Source of the DNA: Membranipora membranacea
Lineage: Eukaryota > Bryozoa > Gymnolaemata > Cheilostomatida > Membraniporidae
Assembly: GCA_914767715.1 (NCBI GenBank)
Contig: OU612069.1
Location: forward strand, 3,040,001 to 3,104,000
Reading direction: 5' to 3'
DNA length: 64,000 nucleotides
Part shown: in pieces, positions 59,201 through 64,000 of the stretch
How the letters are laid out: every line of letters begins with the position of its first letter
Position numbering within the stretch: position 1 is the first letter of the stretch
Translations under genes and position numbers: made by a program
The notes under the pieces: model-generated
Databases searched by the model: none
What the model saw: the letters and a program-made list of their open reading frames with translations, nothing else
What the model was told of the DNA's origin: nothing

Positions 59201-60807
59201 CATGGCACAACAGGGACCTCTCACCTCGCTTGTTTTTGGCCTTTTTTGTTCGTAAATTATTTAATCTTGTGTTATAATCATGATCTGATTTTAGAGAGTT
59301 GATAAACTCATTCGAAAATGTTCTTAAAAATAGTTTTAAAGAGCAGTACTGGAATAGCATATTCAAAGGCATTATATTTAAAGTCTTAAAAAGGATTGAA
59401 ACATGATCTCTGGTTTTTTTCTCTAAAATTACTCTTCCACAAGCCTTTTGGAGGACTATTACTCGTTTAAGGTCATTTTCCGAAGCATGGCCCCAGAACT
59501 CTATTCCATAGAGCAGGTGCGGGTATAGAAATTAATCACAATATCACACTAAAAATTGACCAGATCAGAGGTTCAACTGTCAGTTTGGTATCAAAAGCTT
59601 TCACCACTGAGGTGGAAGCCATCTTTATTATTTATATATATTTGTCCATATTATATATTTATATGTTTATGCCTACAACTCACAATATTGACACAGGGTG
59701 GTACATTAAATCTTACAATACACTTATGGTACATACTCTTACATAGAATACACTTACTATTACAGTATACTTACTGTTTCCCTGTACAATCTTAGTCCTC
59801 CGCTCTCTGCTGTCAGCAATCAGCTCATTATCAGAATCGGAGCTGCTGCTAGAATCGCTCTTATTGGGCGCTTTCACTACAGGAAGTGACCTCAGATCAA
59901 CTTTTGACCTTGAGGTGGAAGGCTTCCCATCATTCTACAACACGAATGGAGTATTCATTGACTTAGAAATGTCATCAAACGGACAGTACTATCTTAGGCA
60001 TTTTTCTTCGGCAAAATAAATAGCCAAGTTAGAGAATTGGATGTATACAACACAAACTACAGAGTGTAAATTCTCAGCGATGGGTTCAACCAGGTTTTGG
60101 GAGAGCATAATAACATAGTTATATTGCATAATATATGTCAGAACAATAGGCCTACCTCATCCGTATGGGATAGAGTGTCCATATTGTCTGCATTAGCCGG
60201 ACCATCATGCCCCGGAGAGGTGTCGTCCCGTCCTCTGTACTGTCCTTTTGCTTTACGTTTAGGTATTTTAGGCAGCTGCTTGGCTTTACTTGACTGCCAT
60301 TGATCTTTTTGCCTCTGAGTGTGTGATCTGGTATCTTCGGCTGTAATAAGTAATTAAAAAATGAATTATAATCTTCCGATCGATAATACTTCAAGTTTGC
60401 GGCTGAGATTCCGATACATATTCGAACAATTTTTTTCATTTCACTCAAAAAAAGACAGGAAAATGAATAATAATAACAATAATATCCCTCTTTTTTTTGC
60501 GTTTGATCATGAAGGCGTATGAATATAAGGGTTACGTGAACAGGTAACCTAAAATCAATCAAATTGTGAACTCAGAAGCCTGAGAACTTTGGCTACATTG
60601 GTATAACAGTACCTTTTTCTTTATTTGGAGATTTATCATCTCTTGCTTTCTTTTCTTCAGAACCCGTGGAATCGTTTCTCCTTTTACTTCCCCTGCCTGC
60701 AGCTGGAGACACTCGGCCTCTGCTAGAAGATGGGGCGGGTGATCGCCGTGACCGCTTTCTCTCTGATCTGTCTGGAGATCCTGAGTCTAACCTTTTTCGA
60801 AATGCTT
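44400..60807 (-). CDS. PCF11: Pcf11, pre-mRNA cleavage complex II factor (28 exons, N-terminus missing)
   Basis: 28 minus-strand exons with GT-AG borders chain without a frame break into 5,018 bp (1,671 residues, stop at 44400-44402). In transcription order: 60807-60613, 60340-60156, 59934-59775, 58810-58678, 58011-57881, 57528-57471, 56875-56766, 56557-56436, 55980-55799, 55123-54987, 54798-54658, 54216-53996, 53641-53569, 53358-53154, 52911-52721, 52166-51990, 51562-51452, 51103-50777, 50257-50059, 49586-49403, 48982-48827, 48307-48215, 47890-47669, 47285-46817, 46417-46208, 45546-45294, 45057-44844, 44558-44400. Pcf11 binds the RNA polymerase II CTD, links it to Clp1 and the 3' processing machinery, and drives termination in the nucleus. 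The first exon here starts in mid-codon. The N-terminal CTD-interaction domain, which defines the family, is not in the window, so the call rests on the C-terminal zinc fingers and the overall layout. Confidence 0.9.
51356..51374. repeat. Poly-C tract in a Pcf11 intron
   Basis: A run of about 17 C after CCACCCCTCCC, in the intron between exons 17 and 18. Its length may be affected by sequencing error. Confidence 0.7.
52167..52182 (-). promoter_or_regulatory. PCF11: C-only polypyrimidine tract at a Pcf11 splice acceptor
   Basis: On the minus strand the acceptor of exon 16 reads TTCTCTTCCCC... followed by about 12 C and then AG|GAGGTAAC. The pyrimidine tract is almost pure C. The alternative would be an acceptor further in, but the phase (2) fits only this AG. 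Confidence 0.6.
52456..52678. repeat. 11-bp minisatellite, about 20 copies
   Basis: The unit AGGTTCTATAC is repeated almost perfectly, in the intron between Pcf11 exons 15 and 16 (upstream of exon 16). Because 11 is not a multiple of 3, all three frames cycle through the same peptide, which explains the long chance plus-strand frame here. It is not coding. Confidence 0.95.
57225..57440 (+). mobile_element. tRNA-derived SINE, third family, in a Pcf11 intron
   Basis: GGAGGTGGCTCAGTTGGTTAG (A box) is followed by GTCGTGGGTTCGAATCCCAC (B box), then a tRNA-unrelated body with GTGCTCCGACCTGCCTGCAA and GGGATGGGCGAGTGATAAGA. The head is close to a functional tRNA but lacks a matched acceptor stem and anticodon arm, and the body follows directly. 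Confidence 0.75.
59010..59530 (-). mobile_element. LINE reverse-transcriptase C-terminal fragment in a Pcf11 intron
   Basis: Minus-strand translation: HLLYGIEFWGHASENDLKRV, then VLQKACGRVI, LNIMPLNMLFQYCSLKLF, HDYNTRLN and NLYNRYLM. This is the typical end of non-LTR reverse transcriptase ORF2 (Y..E.WG....L..L...QK...R.I...). The 5' part is missing. Confidence 0.8.
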
Positions 60808-61723
60808 CTACAATGACAAATGTAATCTTCTGCTGGTGATGATAGCGTAAGGCTCTAGGCAGTGGTCTCTTCTTTGTGTCTAGGAGAATGACATTGATTT
60901 TTGGGGAAGGAGCCAAGTTGCTAAGGCTTGATCTGATGCCTAATAAATTGGGATAAAGTGGGATTTTCCTCATCAGAAAACCTTGAGACATCAAGATTTT
61001 TTCTAGACTTAGTCTTTAGTCGGACAGTACATTAACCTTGATATCTTCTTAGCAGTGAACCCACCCAATCTAAGCCCCCAAATATATTTTCTATAAGTCT
61101 TTTACAGACTTGTTTGTTTTAATATCTGCGGAAAAGGTAAAGCCTAACCCGGAAAATCCATGTGTCATTGCTGTTCGACGATCAGACATTAATCTTCATG
61201 AAGTGAAGTGATTGAGTGCTTACACATAACAGCATAAGTTATTTATAGCACTTGTAAAAATTATGCTCCACCCTTATTTACTTATCCACACTTAATGATA
61301 GCAAATATTTCTGGTATGCATTCATTGCTCACATTAGGAAAGTTATATGCTCTAACTGTTGCTTAGCATCAAGTGAGGTATCAACTTCATTTATTATTCA
61401 ATACAAAGTAGAAATCATCACCAAGTAATTATAGTCAGTTTATAATTAAATGACATCAATATAATTTAACATAGTTAATCTTTGGAAAGATGATGCACTA
61501 TCAATAACAATTTTTTACTTGCAGTTTTCAAAACACGGTCACGAAAAAGTATTGATTGGGGGGGGGGAGACTAAGTCTATAATTGAAAATTCTTAACCAA
61601 GCGCATCGGTGCCAACTATTTTGCAACATATCAGCATTAGTTTTATGACAAGACATCAATACTTGTATACAGTACATGAAATAAATGAACACAGATTTGA
61701 TGTCAGGGTTCTGTTTAATCGGT
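60808..61723. other. Spacer between Pcf11 exon and caspase-like gene
   Basis: No coding exon is recognised; in particular the Pcf11 CTD-interaction domain is not here. AATAAA candidates for the upstream gene lie near 61390-61395 (minus strand). A poly-G run sits at 61558-61568. Confidence 0.45.
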
Positions 61724-63454
61724 CTATAATCGTAGGATTTTGCGCAGAGTACTTCGACATTCTGGGAGCTGGTCACTTGTTTTCCAGTCAACATCTTGCG
61801 TCAGGGAGTTTGACGCTCTAGTAAACATTTCTTCCACGCTCGTCAGCCCATCTGACTTTCTTATCTGATTCCCAAATGCAGCAGTAAATTTCCCCCTTCT
61901 GGCATAACCGCCTTGCACTGTAGCCATTATCAGCACACAATTCGGCCAAACCAACTTGATGTTGTAGGCATCCTCAACAGTACATCGCTTTGCGTCAACT
62001 TGCTGGCTGCATTCCCCTTGTTCCTTAGCAGCATCTCTGTTCGTATATTTAAAGAGGTCTGACTTATTTCTGTTACGACATTCAAAGTGGTCTAAGGCTA
62101 CATCTTCTCTTACAGTCGTACCTGCCCATGACTGACAAGCCTGGACCATAACTACCTGAATAATCAAAAAGGGATTTAGACTGAGCCAAATTACTCATGC
62201 CACATACAGGTGAGGATATTGCATAGTTTTATTCAACCATTGAGATCAATCAATCCTAGGTGGATCTGTTGTACTCGCAAAACATTCATGAAACAAAAGA
62301 TTTCTTGTATACTTTTAAGTGAGAGATTAGCTTATGGTTCTGCAGAAGACATCCATAGGAATGTTACGGAAGTCATGCTACCAAGGATGACAATGATTGC
62401 CAGATAAAAGGTGTACAGCTATGGTACTTACAATAGGAATGTGTTGGGGAAGCAGATGCCGAACACAGTGAATAATGTCACCTATCTCACCACAAGAATT
62501 CTCCCTTCCCTTGATGTGTCCGCTGTACCCATGAGCCATCACAGCCAGAAAGAGAACTGATGTGCTATCTGCCATTCTATTACACATGAAACGCAACCAT
62601 TTGATGAGCCCATCGTATAAGGTCCATTCCATTGATGACACACTGAATCGAGCTTCTTCTAATGCGGACTTCATCTCTGTCGCTTCTGCCAATGCGCCAT
62701 CTCTGCCAGCTGTAGAGTAGCATATGAGAGCGTTTCGACGTGTGAGAGATTGGTCATGAGGGATGACAAAATAATCACTAAACCTATCGAGTAGTGACAA
62801 ACGCCCGGACGAATGTGGTATTGCTTCCAAACCAACATGCGTGGTTAGCTTTTGAGTGATGACTTGTTTCATGACTTCAACGAATACACAGTTTGGTAGG
62901 TTCGAAAGTAGACATACCAATTCTTTCAAACTCATTTGATGTACTGCAAAGGCTATAGGGGTAAGACCGGCAGCGTCTTTGCTAAAGGCAATGGCTTCAA
63001 TCAATTTTGGCTGCGGAAGTTTGCCCATGAAGACTAATACACAGTTAGCGCACCTCCTTGATAATGCCATATGGATGACATTGGAGCCTGTCACATTTCT
63101 AGCTTCCACAATCGCTTGCCCCAAGCGTTCCTGATCAGTGATCTGGTTCAGTATATATTTCTTTATACTGCAAGACGCGTATACTGCAGTGTAGTGTAGT
63201 GCAGTATAACCTCCGCCATCTTTAGCAGAGAGAATTAGATTGGATATATCTTCAGGTCCATCTGCCAATTGTCCTACACAATTTTTCAACATGTCCATGT
63301 TATCAGCGGAAATTGCGTGGAGCAAAGCCCCAACATTTTTGTCAGCTATGATCTTGCTTATGCAGAATGCCTCAATATCTTCATGGATGTAGTGCCTCTG
63401 TTCGACTTCCAATAACCTGTCATAGGTTTGTCCCTTGCTCAGAGCGGTCCCCAT
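61724..63454 (-). CDS. Ankyrin-repeat plus caspase-like protein, predicted N-myristoylated
   Basis: Two exons, 63454-62432 (341 codons, phase 0) and 62155-61724 (143 codons), give 484 aa. Residues 1-8, MGTALSKG, fit the N-myristoylation consensus (Gly2, Ser6, Lys7). About four ankyrin-type repeats occupy residues 40-195 (GGYTALHYTA; GSNVIHMAL; AGLTPIAFAV). A C14 caspase-like domain starts near 240: NALICYSTAGRDG is the first strand, FLAVMAHGYSG holds the catalytic-type His308, and VVMVQACQSWAG holds Cys348, 40 residues later and close to normal caspase spacing. CVLIMATVQGGYARRG resembles the small-subunit substrate-binding strand. There is no death-fold prodomain. A membrane-tethered death or immune protease, or an inactive scaffold, is inferred. 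The QACQS site has Ser where Gly is usual. Confidence 0.8.
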
Positions 63455-64000
63455 GATTAAGTGTTCGCAATAACATAATCACTGTTAACAAGCACAATAT
63501 TTGTCTGGAAACTTTCTTGTGTGTTTTGCTGACTGGGAATTCCATCGTTGGGAATGCCGTAGGGCGGGGATAAATACTAATATAGATAGCATGGAAAATG
63601 GAAAACATTGTGGGGAAAATTCATTTTGTCATGAAGGCAAATATGCAAATAAATGAGCTAAAGTAAACAAATTGAGCAAACCATCTGATTTATAGGCTCT
63701 ATGAAATTTAATTATGAACTTGCAAAAACTTTTTAGATTCAATTGAAACCACATTCATGGACATCATAAACCAGTAAAACTTAATAACCAAGGTAGACTC
63801 AATGCCTAGTGGTTATCAGCGATAAGTATCAGTAATATATATAAACGCTTTGGCTTTTATTAGTTGCGAGTGGGTTTGAGGGGCTAGTAGATAAAATATT
63901 GTATGGAGCCGAATTCTTCACCTGGTATGGCAGGTGGTAATGGGCCGATGGTCAGACCATCATGAATCATAATAAACTTCAGCTTCAAGAAAAAGTGAAG
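63455..64000. other. Upstream region of the caspase-like gene
   Basis: No further exon is recognised. On the plus strand ATATATATAAACGC (63834-63847) resembles a TATA box and precedes a 20-codon frame, 63903-63965 (MEPNSSPGMAGGNGPMVRPS). This could be the first exon or a short upstream frame of a divergent gene running out of the window. Confidence 0.25.

Larger units (their letters stand above)
56436..60807 (-). other. PCF11: Pcf11: charged SR/KR-rich middle region (exons 1-8 of the visible set)
   Basis: Low-complexity, basic and serine-rich exons: DRSERKRSRRSPAPSSSRGR, KSDSSSSSDSDNELIADSRE and DKDRKRKRADNRSKK. A repeated DxDLRVP-type motif follows (DTDLRVRVP, then DEDLRVPQSP with HSGW). 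Exon 8 (56557-56436) carries QYDKGEINQHQFD, matching the conserved short helical motif in animal Pcf11 before the repeat region. The donor of exon 5 could be either of two nearby GT sites; gtaagg was preferred and both keep phase 1. Confidence 0.75.

Overview
The window is animal nuclear DNA. Genes are split by many short GT-AG introns, there are tRNA-derived SINEs, non-LTR retrotransposon fragments and DNA-transposon footprints, and the background is AT-rich. The gene content points to a marine invertebrate: a Pcf11 orthologue, PAN plus C-type-lectin proteins, an actinoporin-like pore-forming protein and a caspase-like protein with ankyrin repeats. A lophotrochozoan such as a mollusc or brachiopod is my guess, but nothing here settles the phylum. 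All exon models come from reading splice sites and phases by eye; no alignment or search was run.

The left third (1-13.2 kb) holds the last codons of a C-type lectin gene, a dead PAN exon, two oppositely oriented LINE fragments, an orphan copy of a promoter, tandem repeats, and an unidentified three-exon gene on the minus strand (9.7-10.8 kb).

The centre (13.2-38.5 kb) is a very large, imperfect inverted duplication. Each arm carries one intact four-exon gene for a secreted protein (signal peptide, PAN/apple domain, C-type lectin domain; 243 aa). The left gene runs 19207 to 14947 on the minus strand; the right gene runs 32503 to 36764 on the plus strand. Broken or partial lectin exons lie between them. 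The arms share an old SINE. They differ by a 3.4-kb segment missing on the left, a 1,249-bp foldback element inserted on the left with an empty site on the right, a LINE fragment on the right, and a microsatellite expansion on the left. Outside the right arm is a complete two-exon actinoporin-like gene (39284-40732, minus) with a TATA box. A copy of its promoter lies at 3.8-4.6 kb without the gene.

The right third (44.4-60.8 kb) holds 28 consecutive minus-strand exons of Pcf11, a pre-mRNA cleavage and transcription-termination factor. They cover everything except the N-terminal CTD-interaction domain. Upstream of them, on the same strand (61.7-63.5 kb), is a two-exon, 484-aa ankyrin-repeat plus caspase-like protein with an N-myristoylation consensus at its N terminus.

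The lectin, pore-forming and caspase-like genes have domain types often seen in invertebrate immunity or venom. They make an accessory neighbourhood beside one housekeeping gene; any functional link among them is inference.
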